Below are positions 26,306-35,622 of a stretch of DNA of 46,476 nucleotides, one piece after another. The stretch spans positions 1 through 46,476 of the forward strand of contig JAAUZY010000043.1 in the NCBI GenBank assembly GCA_014804355.1. Direction: 5' to 3'. The notes beneath the pieces were generated by a model. That model was given only the letters and a program-made list of their open reading frames with translations, made no database searches and was not told where the DNA came from. Positions within the stretch are counted from its first letter, which is position 1, and each line of letters opens with the position of its first letter. This stretch comes from Lachnospiraceae bacterium (GTDB taxonomy: Bacteria; Bacillota; Clostridia; Lachnospirales; Lachnospiraceae). Position numbers and translations under genes: made by a program.

Positions 26306-29300
26306 CTATGCTGTGAACACTGTAATAAATGCTTTTGCTATCTGATACAAATCGGCGGTCTGTACCGATGACCCGTTCTGGGTTTCCTCCGCCGTATAGG
26401 CGTTCAGATCCAGTTCTGCGCTGCATACGATTCCGATATCGCCAAGCTCCAGTTCATTATGCGCTAACGCTTCAACCGTAGTCCGCAGACATTTCTGCAG
26501 GCTGTCGTTCTTTCCCTGAATATTATCGGTGCCCTCCTGCGTGGAACAGGCGATATAGCCGGATACCTTACCGTTGCGGATCGAAAACTCCGCGGCCACT
26601 TTACCGTGGCTTTCCGTCTCAAATGTAGCCTTAACCTTACCGCCGTCCTGCTTATCATGCAGCACCCTTAGATGGATTGCTGTCGTCTCCCCATTGATCT
26701 CTACGGGAATCTGATAATTTTCCTCTTTCGCAAGACCGGCTGCCAGTGTGAGCTGTTTACGGCAGTTCTGAATCGCCTTCAGATCAATATAATTTATATC
26801 AGGACTATACTGCGCCTCTTCCAGCACTTCCCCGAAGACCTGTTCCATCTCTTCAAAGGCTTCCTGCGCGCTCTTTTCGTCTGTCAATGCATCATGCAGA
26901 CGGGAAACGGCGTCTTTTACATTTTCCTCATTCTCAGGCGAGGTATACTCTTTCATTTTCTTATAAAGAGCCCCTCTGCTGTTCATCAGCATATCTGCCG
27001 CTGCCAGATTATTGATCGTCACCGGCTGCTTGCTGTGTAACAGTTCCTCGATCACGGCATCTTCCACTTCGCATGCCTGCTGCACTTCCCGCATTTGCTC
27101 CTGTCGGTATTCTTTCTCTGTAGAAGCGTCCTGTTTTGCCATGCGGTCTGCAATGTTTCCGACAATATCGCGGTAGTTCCTGTTAAAACCACTTTCGATC
27201 TGCCTGCTGATCGACATGCCTTTCTCAATGGCCTCAACGCCGGCAAATGCGTCATCTACCATAAAGTCCATACCGGCTTTCTTCCGGCTTCGTACCGCAC
27301 TCAGCATATTTTTAAAGGAGACCTCCGCTCCCATATTGACAAGTGCGCCGACCGCAGCGTCATCCGTCTTTTCAAACTGTCTGAGCATACGGTAGATACC
27401 GATATATGCCGTCCGCTCCTGTTTGTCAATAGCGTTGCTCTTATCCAGTTTATATAAAAATTTGCTGTATTTCTCGCTCGCCTGCTCTTTACTGTACGGT
27501 ATGGAATCCAGATATTCATTTAACTCCGGCAGGGTCAGTTCCAGCGGATTCTTGCCGTCCCGGATCGCCTGCAGGACTGCTGCCGGTGTCATCTTACTGA
27601 TCACACGGTGAAGCTCTGCATCCGTATCCCGCACCATTTCTATATTATCCTGTGTCAGCTCCATCCGATTGTAACCCAGAATGCGAACCGCCCAACGGTT
27701 CTCCTCATTGAGCTCTAGTCCCAGATCTTCCAATGTGCTGTCCACACTCCGGAATGCCTTCCGGATCGAATCACCCAGATCACTCCTTGTAGTCGTCATC
27801 CAGGTCTCATACTTTTCGCTCGCCTCATCATATTGATTTCGCAGAGCTGTACCGTCTATGTGAACCTGATCTAAGGTGAAATCCTCATCCGTCACTTTAA
27901 AACGGCCGGCAATGTCGATCGGCAGATAGGGGATTTCCGCTACCTTGCTGCGTGTTTCCTCATAGAGAGAAGCTTTCGCGGCTGCCTGCGCCTCATCCGT
28001 CTCTCCGAACATAAGCTGCCTTTGCTGTGACTCAATCTGTCTTAAGGCATCCACAAGCTGTTCCAGTTCCGTGGTGTCAATGGCATAACCGCTCTCCAAC
28101 AGCTTACGATTCGCCTCCACCGTCATCATAAGGCGGATCTCTTCTAACTGCCGTCTCGCCGTGATGTTCTCCGGAATCTGTGTGCCTGCGCTATTATCAT
28201 ACGCAATATCAGCATGCTTTGCGGTGTTCTTATCCGTAAATTTCTGTGCCGCTTCTATCTTATTGTCTGCCGCTTCCAGATTCACCAACGTCAGCTCTTT
28301 ATCTTCGGCCACCGTTTGATCCACTGCCTCGTCGGAAATCTTTGCAAACCGTTCCACATATTCAGCCGCTTTCTCCAGATTGCTTCGGCCGTCCGTCAGA
28401 TTAGCCGCGCCGGCTTCCTTTCCGTCCGCAATCGCCGCTGCAATCGCCGAGAGAACCTGCTTGCTTTCCTGCGGAAGCGTCAGATGATTCAGTCTATGAA
28501 GATCCGCTGCCGCTTCTGCCGTAAGAGGAATCCCCCTTTCAATCAGCCATTTTGCTTCGTCCAGTGTTTCTTCATTGACTTCCAATCCAGCTTCTGTAAG
28601 TATCTTCTCCATTTGCGGCTGAAGATTTGACCAGTCATACTCTTCCGCTTTCTTCGCATAGTATCCGGAACCGTCGGAATAGTATCCTCTTCCCTGTCTG
28701 CTTCCATCCGCTGTGGAACTGTAGCCCGCCCGATACAAATTATCAATCGTCGGCTCCATATGGTTTTCCACCATATATTTCGCCGCGCCTTCCGTCATCT
28801 CCTGCAGTTCCGATACCTTGGCATATGCCTTCATAGCTTCCCTGATATTCTCTTCTGTTAAAGGCACGTCATGTTCCGCAAACTGCCGGCTCAACTCCTG
28901 TGCAAAAGCTTCGCTGCCTGTAATCTCCCGTAGCGTTTCCGCATCGATCTGATCCGTATATCCAACCACCTGCGTACCGCCTTTGATCAGTTCCGCCTTA
29001 ATCTTATCGACAATCGTGACAACTTCTTCAATATCCATGTCCCCGACATGATAGCCGTCTTCCATCATTCGGTTAAAATCTTTCTCAGACATAGTATTAG
29101 ACATAACTGTCATATAGTCTCTCTGCGTGGCAACGTCGATCTGCCCCGCATCCTGCATAACGTCTTCTGCGGTCTTTCCCTGACCTTTGTAAGCTGAGTT
29201 ATCCATAACTGTGCCAGAAATGTCTAATGCATATGCACCCGCCCGGTTTGTCTTCTCAGTGCGAGTGTCCCTGTATGTAGTTGTCGCCACCTTGTCTACA

Positions 29301-29338
29301 TTTTGATTTGTGCTGTTATTGTCAAATGTTATCTTCAT
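26306..29338 (-). CDS. Large DUF6240-like, FliK-C-terminal-like flagellar-cluster protein
   Basis: 1,010 aa from ATG 29338 (GGAG 7 bases before it). Mostly acidic and helical with no signal peptide; two recurring segments follow the pattern VPLTEENIREAMK / IPLTAEAAADLHRL, suggesting helical repeats. The last ~140 residues (EINGETTAIHLRVLHDK; KVAAEFSIRNGKVSGYIA) resemble the FliK C-terminal hook-length domain. It lies 33 bases upstream of flagellin. Proteins like this near flagellin occur in other Lachnospiraceae as far as I recall; function is unproven. It may be an exported flagellar length-control or cap-related protein (inference). Confidence 0.7.
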   Translation of the reverse strand: MKITFDNNSTNQNVDKVATTTYRDTRTEKTNRAGAYALDISGTVMDNSAYKGQGKTAEDVMQDAGQIDVATQRDYMTVMSNTMSEKDFNRMMEDGYHVGDMDIEEVVTIVDKIKAELIKGGTQVVGYTDQIDAETLREITGSEAFAQELSRQFAEHDVPLTEENIREAMKAYAKVSELQEMTEGAAKYMVENHMEPTIDNLYRAGYSSTADGSRQGRGYYSDGSGYYAKKAEEYDWSNLQPQMEKILTEAGLEVNEETLDEAKWLIERGIPLTAEAAADLHRLNHLTLPQESKQVLSAIAAAIADGKEAGAANLTDGRSNLEKAAEYVERFAKISDEAVDQTVAEDKELTLVNLEAADNKIEAAQKFTDKNTAKHADIAYDNSAGTQIPENITARRQLEEIRLMMTVEANRKLLESGYAIDTTELEQLVDALRQIESQQRQLMFGETDEAQAAAKASLYEETRSKVAEIPYLPIDIAGRFKVTDEDFTLDQVHIDGTALRNQYDEASEKYETWMTTTRSDLGDSIRKAFRSVDSTLEDLGLELNEENRWAVRILGYNRMELTQDNIEMVRDTDAELHRVISKMTPAAVLQAIRDGKNPLELTLPELNEYLDSIPYSKEQASEKYSKFLYKLDKSNAIDKQERTAYIGIYRMLRQFEKTDDAAVGALVNMGAEVSFKNMLSAVRSRKKAGMDFMVDDAFAGVEAIEKGMSISRQIESGFNRNYRDIVGNIADRMAKQDASTEKEYRQEQMREVQQACEVEDAVIEELLHSKQPVTINNLAAADMLMNSRGALYKKMKEYTSPENEENVKDAVSRLHDALTDEKSAQEAFEEMEQVFGEVLEEAQYSPDINYIDLKAIQNCRKQLTLAAGLAKEENYQIPVEINGETTAIHLRVLHDKQDGGKVKATFETESHGKVAAEFSIRNGKVSGYIACSTQEGTDNIQGKNDSLQKCLRTTVEALAHNELELGDIGIVCSAELDLNAYTAEETQNGSSVQTADLYQIAKAFITVFTA

Positions 29339-29383
29339 ACACATGCTCCATGTAGTAGGTTTTGTTTTTTATATAAACTCAAT

Positions 29384-29417
29384 TCGATTGCGAAATTTGT
29401 TTCGTAAACTCGAAAAG
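29384..29417. repeat. 34-bp dispersed hairpin repeat, copy 2
   Basis: Same orientation as copy 1, with changes at three positions. Here the hairpin is cleaner: GCGAAA-TTTG-TTTCGT. It abuts the terminator hairpin and lies in the leader of the DUF6240-like gene, antisense to its transcription. Confidence 0.8.
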
Positions 29418-29442
29418 GGGAATGCTTCTGCATTCACCCTTT
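29414..29442 (-). terminator. Terminator of the TPR-glgB operon
   Basis: AAAGGG-T-GAATGC-AGAA-GCATTC-CCCTTT on the minus strand: 12 bp with one bulge, followed by further T. It lies about 120 bases after the glgB stop and is A/T-flanked on both sides, so could work both ways. Confidence 0.8.
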
Positions 29443-29469
29443 ATTTCGGCACGGAATCTTCTTTTCTTA
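29443..29469 (-). promoter_or_regulatory. Candidate sigma-D (FliA) promoter of the flagellin operon
   Basis: Minus strand TAAG (29466-29469), exactly 15 bases, GCCGAAAT (29443-29450), close to the flagellar sigma consensus TAAA-N15-GCCGATAA. The start would fall inside the terminator hairpin, so transcripts from here would lack its 5' arm and escape termination. The remaining gap 29470-29561 holds nothing further I can name. Confidence 0.55.
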
Positions 29470-29561
29470 ACCCCTTGGCTAAAATCCGTACAATCTCAAA
29501 ATTTATATTATACATGGAGCCTTCAATCGCTCGCGGTATGAGCAACAATCCTATATTCTAA

Positions 29562-31523
29562 CTAAAAAATAAACACCGCTGCCGTATACGGCGGCAAATC
29601 AAAGGAAATATTATAATCCTTGTAATTGCAGACTCCCTTGACCGCATTAATCTCTGCCGGAATCTCATGACCGTTGCCACCGAAGCGCCTGTCATCACTG
29701 TTCAGCAATAATTTATATTTCTTCTTCTTCGGCACACCCACCATATAATTCTCCCACATCATGGGAGTCATATTGATCACGAACATGATGTTATTCTTGC
29801 CCGTCTCGTCTTTTCTGTAGAAACTGTACACACTGCGGTCGCTGTCATCCGCATTGAGCCACTCAAATCCATTCCAGTCGTTGTCTATGGAATAGAGCGC
29901 CGGATATTTATGGTACAGGTTCAGCAGTTCTTTCACATACTCATGCATGCCCCTGTTCTGTTCCTCACCCAACAGGAACCAGTCAAGTTCTCTCTCTTCG
30001 CTCCACTCTCTTTCCTGTCCGAAATCCTGTCCCATAAACAGAAGCTTCTTTCCGGAATGTCCGAACATATATGTGTAGCCGAGACGCAGATTCGCGTATT
30101 TATCCACCGGATAGCCCGGCATCTTATTGACCATAGAACATTTCAGATGCACAACCTCATCATGTGACAGCGGCAGAATATAATTCTCGCTGTGATTATA
30201 GGTCATCGCAAAAGTCATAGCATAATGATTGTTCTTACGGAAATACGGATCCAGTTTCATGTATTCGCAGAAATCATGCATCCATCCCATGTTCCACTTA
30301 AAGCTGAATCCCAGACCGTCGTCTTCTACCTTGCCGGTAACCTTCGGCCACGCGGTAGACTCCTCCGCAATCGTCAAAAATCCCGGATACGTGCCAAGTA
30401 CAACAGAATTTAAATGCTTGAAAAATTCTATTGCTTCCAGATTCTGGTTACCGCCGTATTTATTGGCAACCCACTGGCCATCCCGCTTGCCGTAATCCAG
30501 ATACAGCATGGAAGCCACCGCATCTACGCGGATACCGTCAATATGATATTCCTTGATCCAAAACAGCGCATTGGCAATCAGGAAGTTCTTAACTTCATTT
30601 TTTCCATAATTAAAAATCTTCGTACCCCAGTCCGGATGCTCACCGATTCTCGGATCCGGATGCTCGAAGATACACTGCCCGTCAAACCTGCCCAGTCCAT
30701 GGGCGTCCGTAGCAAAATGTGCCGGCACCCAATCAAGGATCACGCCGATCTTATTGCGGTGCAGCGTATTGACCAGATACATAAAATCATCCGGCGTGCC
30801 GTGTCTGGATGTGGGAGCATAATAACCGGTCACCTGATATCCCCAGGAACCGTCGAACGGATATTCCGCAATTCCCATCAATTCGATATGCGTGTACTTC
30901 ATCTCTTTCAGATATTCCACGATCCTGTCTGCAAACTCTCTGTAATTATAAAAACCTTCTGACGTACCGTCGGGATGTTTCATCCACGATCCGATATGAC
31001 ACTCATAAATCGCCATCGGCTCTTTGTTATAGTCCTTACCGTCCCTGCTGGTCATCCAGGCACTGTCTGTCCATTTGAATTTACCGATATCATATGTTCT
31101 GGATGCATTCCCCGGCCGCATCTCGGCATAATTGGCAAAAGGATCCGCCTTATACAGTTTCTCGCCCCAAGGCGTATGAATCAGGAATTTGTATAATTCA
31201 TTCTCACCCACTTCAGGAATGAACCGCGTATAAATACCGGAGGGACCGATCTTCTCCATCTGATGCATTTCCTCGTTCCAGTCATTGAACGTACCGATCA
31301 CATGCACACTTGCCGCATTCGGCGCCCACACCGCAAAAAACATGCCCTTTACACCATTTTCCACGGAAGGATGTGCCCCCAGCTTCTTATAGATGTCATA
31401 ATGTGAGCCTTGTCCGAATAAATACTGGTCAGCCTCTGAAATAAATACCTGAGTCTCCTCCGCTTTCTGTACCACCGTCTCCTTTTTTACCGTTTTTTCC
31501 TTTTTCTCTTTTTTTGCTGCCAT
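29562..31523 (-). CDS. glgB: 1,4-alpha-glucan branching enzyme (GH13)
   Basis: 653 aa. After a lysine/glutamate-rich N-terminal 25 residues comes a CBM48-like domain (60-150), then the GH13 barrel with Asp334 nucleophile in DGIRVDAV, Glu387 in AEES, and His454-Asp455 in SHDEV; FDGSWGYQ and the C-terminal beta domain are present. It forms alpha-1,6 branches in glycogen. No other glycogen gene is adjacent; it is instead 25 bases downstream of the TPR protein gene. Confidence 0.96.
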   Translation of the reverse strand: MAAKKEKKEKTVKKETVVQKAEETQVFISEADQYLFGQGSHYDIYKKLGAHPSVENGVKGMFFAVWAPNAASVHVIGTFNDWNEEMHQMEKIGPSGIYTRFIPEVGENELYKFLIHTPWGEKLYKADPFANYAEMRPGNASRTYDIGKFKWTDSAWMTSRDGKDYNKEPMAIYECHIGSWMKHPDGTSEGFYNYREFADRIVEYLKEMKYTHIELMGIAEYPFDGSWGYQVTGYYAPTSRHGTPDDFMYLVNTLHRNKIGVILDWVPAHFATDAHGLGRFDGQCIFEHPDPRIGEHPDWGTKIFNYGKNEVKNFLIANALFWIKEYHIDGIRVDAVASMLYLDYGKRDGQWVANKYGGNQNLEAIEFFKHLNSVVLGTYPGFLTIAEESTAWPKVTGKVEDDGLGFSFKWNMGWMHDFCEYMKLDPYFRKNNHYAMTFAMTYNHSENYILPLSHDEVVHLKCSMVNKMPGYPVDKYANLRLGYTYMFGHSGKKLLFMGQDFGQEREWSEERELDWFLLGEEQNRGMHEYVKELLNLYHKYPALYSIDNDWNGFEWLNADDSDRSVYSFYRKDETGKNNIMFVINMTPMMWENYMVGVPKKKKYKLLLNSDDRRFGGNGHEIPAEINAVKGVCNYKDYNISFDLPPYTAAVFIF

Positions 31524-31548
31524 ATTCTATGCCCCCATTACTTTTGTT

Positions 31549-34371
31549 TTAATAATGCATGAAATCCCTCTCACGCAGTATGATCATATCCTCATCATCA
31601 TATCGTTTCGCCAACAGAATGTCCATGAAATGTTTCGGTGTCTTCTTGTTGGCATAGCTGATCGCCTCATCGACCAACTCTCTGACCTCAGACATACTCA
31701 CCTCATGGTCAATTGTCTGTCTGTCCGCAATTCTTGTATGAAGCGCCAGAATACCGAACTCATCAATGGAATATTCCAGTTCCTCTGCATACTGCTTTGC
31801 ATAAGCCACCAAAGCTTCATTATCCAGAGGCTCTATATCCACACGCAGATTAAAATTATTATGCAGCACGGCATTCTCGTTAAAAAGTCTGTTCATATTC
31901 TGCTTCTTATCAACCATGAGAAGCAAAAGTCCCGTATTGTCGCGCTCTAAGAACTTATTTATTTTAATTATCGTGGACGATTTCAAACGCGATGCTTTCT
32001 CTATAATCAATGCACCGTTATCTAACCTTGCAAAAGTCTCCGCCACGTCCTTCTTATTCAGAACATTGCCGGATATCTTAGCCACTTTGCCGGAAAAGTT
32101 GTTGTCGTTATACTGCATCTCTTTGATTAAATCCTTTGCAAGCGACAGAGCAGCTGCCTCTTCCTCTCCGGTAATGACTACATTGCCCGTGCAGGATGCA
32201 AGACTCATATTATCCAGCGTATGGATCAACTGTTTCTTAGACTTGCGGTGATGTACAAACTGTGCAAAGAGCTCCGCCTCTTCCTCCGTCAGGTCACGAT
32301 CCTGTCTTACCTCTTCCGCAGGCTCATGTTCTTCAAGTGTCGCCTCTGTTTGAGTTTGCGGCTCTTCCGTGGCATCTCCCTGCTCCTGCGGGATCTGCTC
32401 CTGTACCTCTCCGGTTTCAGGTTCCTCGATCTCTTCCAGCTCCTCCACTTCATCTTCGATTTCGGCAGCAAGAAGCTCTTCCTCAGAATCCTTCACTGCT
32501 GCTTCGACGATCTTCTCCATTTCCGGAGTCAGCTTCTTAGGTGCCGGTACTTCCTCCGCCACATCCTCCGGACCGATCACTTTCTTTATTGCCGGCTTTT
32601 TGCCCGAATCCTTCATGATCGCCGCTACAAATGCCCGCTCCAGCTCCTCCAGAAGACCGTTCTTCGTCGCTTCGTCAAAGTCCGCAAAAATATTGCCGGT
32701 ATGCGCCAGAATACGCTGTCTGACTTCTTCCATCTGCTTCTGCTTCGTGGTTTTCTTCATCTCTTCCCACTCAGCCATGATATCTTCAATGCTGAGCTGA
32801 CCGGTGATCTGTTTCTCCACACGTTCTGCTTCCGGTACCACCAGACTGATCTGTCCGTCATACTCCTGAGACAGGAGACTGTCATATTTAGACGGCTTCC
32901 GCATCTGTTCCAATATCTGCTGCGCATCAAAAGCCGCCGTATCTTCCTGTGCGATCTGTGCACCGATCTCCCGCAGGTCGTCGGTATCCATCGTCATTTT
33001 CTTTGATTCCGGATCCTCCTTCGCCGTCTCCTCCGCAATCTGCTCTTCGGCAGCTGTTTCCGCCTGCTTCGGGAAAGCGATGACGGGCGTTTCCCGCATC
33101 TGTTCCTCGATCTCCTCCGGCGCAGGCATTTCGACCGTCTCTTCCAGCAGCGGAGCAATCAGTGTCTTTGCGATAGCATCCTGTTCCGAATCCGCTTCCT
33201 CATCCTCGCTGTCTTCCTGTTCAGCCGTATCTTCTATTATCTCCGAAAGCTCTGTATCTTCCGTGGTTTCTGCAGACTCCGTATCCTCTGCGGTTTCCTC
33301 ATCTTCTGTATCGTCTGCCGTTTCCGCCTCTTCTATGCTTGTGTTTTCGATTTCTGTCTCTTCGGCTTCAACATCTTCTGTTTCTGTATCTTCAATGTCT
33401 ATATCTTCGACTTCTATATCCCTGATGTCTGTATCTTCTGCACTTTGCGCATCATCTAAATCGGAAAATTGCACCGGAACGGACATCTCTTCTTCCGGTG
33501 CCGCCTGTGCTCCACTGTCCTCCAGAATCTCTTTCATACTCTCAGCCAGAGCCATCTGCAGATTGATCGTATTATACTGACCTACGTCAACTGTCTTTAC
33601 TTCCGGAAGCTCCATCGTGGGCGCGGTAAACACATTCTTTCCCGCTTCTTCCTCGGGATACCTGATCTTACCGGCCACCTGCGCATCTCTCTGCAGGCCG
33701 TCTATATCTTCATCCTCTTCGTCCGGTTCATCTTCCGGCAGCTCAACTCCGTTTCTCTCCCGGATCCATGCATCATATTTTGCCTGTTGATCCGCGCTGA
33801 GAGGCTCGTGCAGTGCCTTAAGCTCCAAAGCCTTGATTACATATTTGCCCTCACCAAACATAAAGAACATCTCATCACAGATCTCGATACATTTGGTGGA
33901 TAAACCGATTCTGTGATACAGGTACGCCAGCTCATACTCCCATTTCTCTCTGGGATCACGTCTCTTAAATTCCTCTAAAACCGCTATCCTTTCTTCCAGA
34001 CTGACATCCTGCGCCTCATACAGGCGATATTGCAGAATATATCTCCCCGTATCCTTCGGTGCGATCTGTGCGAATTCTTTATAATACTCTATCGCCTGTA
34101 CATACTCTTCCATCTTGATGGAAAGCTCGCACAGAGAGTACACAATCGATCTGCTCGACGGATGTCTCTCATAAGCCAACAGAAGAATCTCTTTACTCTC
34201 TTGATATCTTCTGTTGACTTTATATAGATCGCTGATCGTACAAAGCATCATGACGCTCTTAACCCTGCGCCAATCAATGGTGTCGGCAATGCTGACCGCC
34301 TCCGCAAATTCTCCCTCTGCAATCAATGCCTTAATCTCATCCGAGCGTATTTTATATTCATATTTATCCAA
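31549..34371 (-). CDS. TPR protein with acidic tract and degenerate AAA+-like domain
   Basis: 940 aa from TTG 34371 (GAGG 8 bases before); TTG 34404 with AGGA is an alternative adding 11 residues. Residues 1-220 are TPR-like helices. Residues about 280-420 are an extremely acidic repeat tract (units like DIEVEDIDIEDTETED). The C-terminal ~210 residues follow an AAA+/CbxX-like layout, with GNVVITGEEEAAALSLAK where Walker A should be (no GKT/S) and GALIIEKASRL at the Walker B position. It is probably a cytoplasmic scaffold without ATPase activity (inference). Cotranscribed with glgB. Confidence 0.7.
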   Translation of the reverse strand: MDKYEYKIRSDEIKALIAEGEFAEAVSIADTIDWRRVKSVMMLCTISDLYKVNRRYQESKEILLLAYERHPSSRSIVYSLCELSIKMEEYVQAIEYYKEFAQIAPKDTGRYILQYRLYEAQDVSLEERIAVLEEFKRRDPREKWEYELAYLYHRIGLSTKCIEICDEMFFMFGEGKYVIKALELKALHEPLSADQQAKYDAWIRERNGVELPEDEPDEEDEDIDGLQRDAQVAGKIRYPEEEAGKNVFTAPTMELPEVKTVDVGQYNTINLQMALAESMKEILEDSGAQAAPEEEMSVPVQFSDLDDAQSAEDTDIRDIEVEDIDIEDTETEDVEAEETEIENTSIEEAETADDTEDEETAEDTESAETTEDTELSEIIEDTAEQEDSEDEEADSEQDAIAKTLIAPLLEETVEMPAPEEIEEQMRETPVIAFPKQAETAAEEQIAEETAKEDPESKKMTMDTDDLREIGAQIAQEDTAAFDAQQILEQMRKPSKYDSLLSQEYDGQISLVVPEAERVEKQITGQLSIEDIMAEWEEMKKTTKQKQMEEVRQRILAHTGNIFADFDEATKNGLLEELERAFVAAIMKDSGKKPAIKKVIGPEDVAEEVPAPKKLTPEMEKIVEAAVKDSEEELLAAEIEDEVEELEEIEEPETGEVQEQIPQEQGDATEEPQTQTEATLEEHEPAEEVRQDRDLTEEEAELFAQFVHHRKSKKQLIHTLDNMSLASCTGNVVITGEEEAAALSLAKDLIKEMQYNDNNFSGKVAKISGNVLNKKDVAETFARLDNGALIIEKASRLKSSTIIKINKFLERDNTGLLLLMVDKKQNMNRLFNENAVLHNNFNLRVDIEPLDNEALVAYAKQYAEELEYSIDEFGILALHTRIADRQTIDHEVSMSEVRELVDEAISYANKKTPKHFMDILLAKRYDDEDMIILRERDFMHY

Positions 34372-34464
34372 GGTGCCCACCTCATTAACGTATTCCCGCG
34401 GCAATCCGGAATCCTGCTCCTACTGCCACGTTTTTCCACATAGTAACCCTATTTTCATTGTTTA

Positions 34465-34493
34465 AGTTTACCATAGCCTCTTATCAATGTAAA
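34465..34493 (-). promoter_or_regulatory. Promoter of the TPR-glgB operon
   Basis: Minus strand TTTACA (34488-34493), 17 bases, TAAACT (34465-34470), just after the ksgA terminator and about 90 bases before the first gene. Confidence 0.5.
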
Positions 34494-34505
34494 TAAAATA
34501 TGTAG

Positions 34506-34564
34506 AAAAAAAGCACCTCCATTTTGGTATCTTTCTATAAATATATACCAATATATGGAGATGC
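34506..34564 (-). terminator. Terminator after ksgA
   Basis: A long hairpin on the minus strand, GCATCTCCAT...ATGGAGGTGC with inner TTGGTAT/ATACCAA pairing, followed by seven T (34506-34512). It separates tatD-ksgA from the TPR-glgB operon. Confidence 0.9.
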
Positions 34565-34611
34565 CACAATATACAATCACTTTATATTGTATTTAAAGGA
34601 AGGAATCCGCC

Positions 34612-35481
34612 TTATATGCCGGCAGTCGGAAGCAAGTTGGATAATTCGGCAAACCGTTCTAATGTAAACGTTTCTCCGCGCGTCGTCACTGGGAGCCCCA
34701 TCTGCACCAATGCCTCCTCTACCTGTGCCCTGCTGATGCCCAGACCACCCGCATTCGCCAGCCCGTTTGCCAGTGTCTTTCTTCTCTGGTTAAATGATGC
34801 ACGGATAATGGCAAAAAGCCTTTCTTCATCCTTCACTTCCACCGGCGGCTTCTCGTAGCGCGTCAGACGGATCACCGTACTGTCCACATTGGGGCGGGGC
34901 ATAAAGCAGGCGGCGGGTACCTTGGTAATAATTTCCGGTCTGGCATAATACTGCACCGCCAATGACAGCGCGCCGTAATCCTTCGTCCCCGGTCCTACCC
35001 GCATCCGATCGGCCACTTCCTTCTGCACCATGATCGTCACACTATGCAGGGGCACATGTTTCTCAAACAGCGCCATGATAATCGGCGTAGTAATATAATA
35101 TGGAAGATTCGCCACCACCTTAATAGGTTTTCCGCCGTTTCGCTCCTCCACCATTCTGTTGATATCCATTTTCAGAATATCCTCGTTAATAACCGTCACG
35201 TTATTATAATCAGACAAAGTATCCTGCAGAATCGGTATCAGATTCCTGTCGATCTCCACCGCCACAACCTCGCCTGCCTCTTCTGCCAGACGCTGTGTCA
35301 TAGTGCCGATGCCCGGTCCGATCTCCAACACACAATCCTGTCTCGTGATGTCCGCCGATTCTATGATCTTATCCAATATACTGCTGTCGATCAGAAAATT
35401 CTGCCCGAATTTCTTCTGAAACGCGAACTGATATTTCTGTATGATCTCTGTAGTGCCTCTCCTGTTTCCCAGTTCCGTCAT
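34612..35481 (-). CDS. rsmA: 16S rRNA (adenine1518/1519-N6) dimethyltransferase
   Basis: 289 aa (also called KsgA). KKFGQNFLIDSSILDKI at the N-terminus, SAM-binding EIGPGIGTMT, catalytic VANLPYYITTP, and the C-terminal FNQRRKTLANGL all match the family. It dimethylates two adjacent adenines near the 3' end of 16S rRNA during 30S maturation. It is 141 bases downstream of tatD; rnmV (RNase M5), often between these two genes in Firmicutes, is absent here. Confidence 0.97.
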   Translation of the reverse strand: MTELGNRRGTTEIIQKYQFAFQKKFGQNFLIDSSILDKIIESADITRQDCVLEIGPGIGTMTQRLAEEAGEVVAVEIDRNLIPILQDTLSDYNNVTVINEDILKMDINRMVEERNGGKPIKVVANLPYYITTPIIMALFEKHVPLHSVTIMVQKEVADRMRVGPGTKDYGALSLAVQYYARPEIITKVPAACFMPRPNVDSTVIRLTRYEKPPVEVKDEERLFAIIRASFNQRRKTLANGLANAGGLGISRAQVEEALVQMGLPVTTRGETFTLERFAELSNLLPTAGI

Positions 35482-35622
35482 GTCACTCTTATCTCTCCAT
35501 ATTCCTCTGCTTATCCGTAATTGTTCAGAATCCTGTTCCTCACAGTTACGCTGTCCTTTCGTCCCAATCCTGCCGATGGCGCACTGAACGAGTTTATCCC
35601 TGCTTCAACCTCTCTGCAGAGT

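Noticed and set aside
26306..26480. Flagellar sigma promoter inside the end of the DUF6240-like gene (GGCGATAT)
   Set aside because: The bases are coding and no TAAA-like box lies 15 bases upstream.
33080..33580. Plus-strand ORF of 166 codons, very rich in serine and valine
   Set aside because: It is the shadow of the acidic Asp/Glu tract of the TPR protein in the opposite frame.
34405..34458. A 12-codon leader peptide in frame with the TPR gene
   Set aside because: It lacks a ribosome site and has no run of regulatory codons; probably chance.
35482..35622. rnmV (RNase M5) or another small gene between tatD and ksgA
   Set aside because: The gap is 141 bases and no plausible start, ribosome site and reading frame were seen.
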